Source: Paludibacteraceae bacterium
GTDB lineage: Bacteria > Bacteroidota > Bacteroidia > Bacteroidales > Paludibacteraceae
Assembly (NCBI GenBank): GCA_023227695.1
Contig: JALNVE010000188.1
Location: 1 to 6,309, forward strand
DNA length: 6,309 bases
Direction: 5' to 3'
Shown here in pieces: positions 6,128 to 6,309 of the stretch. Numbering within the stretch: position 1 is the first letter of the stretch; each line of letters opens with the position of its first letter. The translations under genes were made by a program, and so were the position numbers. The notes beneath the pieces were generated by a model. It did not search any database and was not told the origin of the DNA. It worked only from the letters and a program-made list of their open reading frames with translations.

Positions 6128-6163
6128 ATGACGACAAAACTTTTTAATTATAATTACTCATGA
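6128..6163 (+). CDS. Possible 11-codon leader peptide overlapping the downstream start codon
   Basis: An ATG at 6128 opens a frame encoding MTTKLFNYNYS that ends in TGA. The stop overlaps the downstream ATG as ATGA, the arrangement typical of translational coupling. It lies in the predicted 5' leader of the exported-protein gene. With no visible ribosome-binding site and a very short length it may be chance; the four-base overlap is what makes it worth listing. Confidence 0.25.
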   Translation: MTTKLFNYNYS

Positions 6164-6309
6164 ACACATTACTAAAGAAAACGAAAAAAGGGGTGGTTGC
6201 GTTGACCTCTCTTTTATGTTTGGGCGTTTCTCAAACAATCTGTGCTCAGACAAATCTTGCAGGCGGTAGTATAGCCAAGTGGGAAGACAACAAGAGTTGC
6301 GCTGTAGCA
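6160..6309 (+). CDS. Exported protein, 5' part only; probable polysaccharide deacetylase (NodB-type)
   Basis: The first 50 codons are present and the frame is open at the window edge. Residues 1-29 form a signal peptide: a basic start (LLKKTKKG), a hydrophobic core (VVALTSLLCLGV) and likely cleavage at ICA|Q, so the product is periplasmic or secreted. The mature start, ending SIAKWEDNKSCAVA, resembles the strand that in Bacteroidetes polysaccharide deacetylases runs into the metal-binding LTFDDG motif, which would lie just past the edge. NodB-type enzymes remove N- or O-acetyl groups from glycans; here that remains a prediction from a short stretch. The start ATG has an AT-rich upstream sequence without a Shine-Dalgarno site, normal for Bacteroidetes. 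Its divergent AraC-type membrane regulator is the likely controller. The coding-region call and the export signal are much firmer than the enzyme class. Confidence 0.8.
   Translation, partial: MNTLLKKTKKGVVALTSLLCLGVSQTICAQTNLAGGSIAKWEDNKSCAVA

Larger units (their letters stand above)
5863..6159. promoter_or_regulatory. Divergent regulatory region between the AraC-family regulator and the exported-protein gene
   Basis: This 297-bp spacer carries no substantial gene. It contains a palindrome ATCAGCTGAT (5970-5979), a 9-base direct repeat, a plus-strand promoter candidate, a palindrome overlapping that promoter, and a short upstream ORF, each listed separately. For the regulator's own minus-strand promoter I found only a near match, GATTTTTG (5915-5922, 7 of 8 to TAnnTTTG), with no -33 partner. 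Confidence 0.6.

Overview
The window looks like chromosomal DNA of a Bacteroidales bacterium (Bacteroides/Prevotella-like). The evidence is AT-rich intergenic DNA without clear Shine-Dalgarno sites, promoter candidates of the TTTG / TAnnTTTG type used by the Bacteroidetes primary sigma factor, an OmpA-type porin with thrombospondin type 3 calcium repeats, and a membrane-bound AraC-type regulator. No rRNA, tRNA, CRISPR array or complete mobile element was seen. Assignments come from reading the sequence and from family knowledge; no database search was possible.

Layout: (1) The left edge holds the first 18 codons of a minus-strand gene, possibly an ISAon1-type transposase N-terminal protein. 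(2) A minus-strand OmpA-family outer-membrane protein (295-1866) forms its own unit, with a TACTTTTG promoter element upstream and a strong hairpin terminator downstream (215-254). (3) A two-gene minus-strand operon runs from a TTTG-N19-TAATTTTG promoter (4509-4539) through an XRE-cupin regulator (3824-4402) and an AMP-forming acyl-CoA synthetase (2082-3743) to a strong terminator (2025-2063). (4) A 320-bp AT-rich spacer follows. (5) A minus-strand AraC-family regulator (4723-about 5862) has two membrane segments and an extracytoplasmic sensor-like domain. (6) A 297-bp divergent intergenic region contains direct repeats, palindromes, a promoter candidate and a tiny upstream ORF. (7) The first 50 codons of a plus-strand exported protein, probably a polysaccharide deacetylase, run off the right edge.

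Working model: the XRE-cupin protein probably senses a small molecule and controls its own operon, and with it activation of a fatty or other carboxylic acid to its CoA thioester. The membrane AraC protein probably senses an envelope or glycan-related ligand and controls the divergent exported enzyme, through repeats upstream of that promoter. The second pair is the most unusual part of the window.
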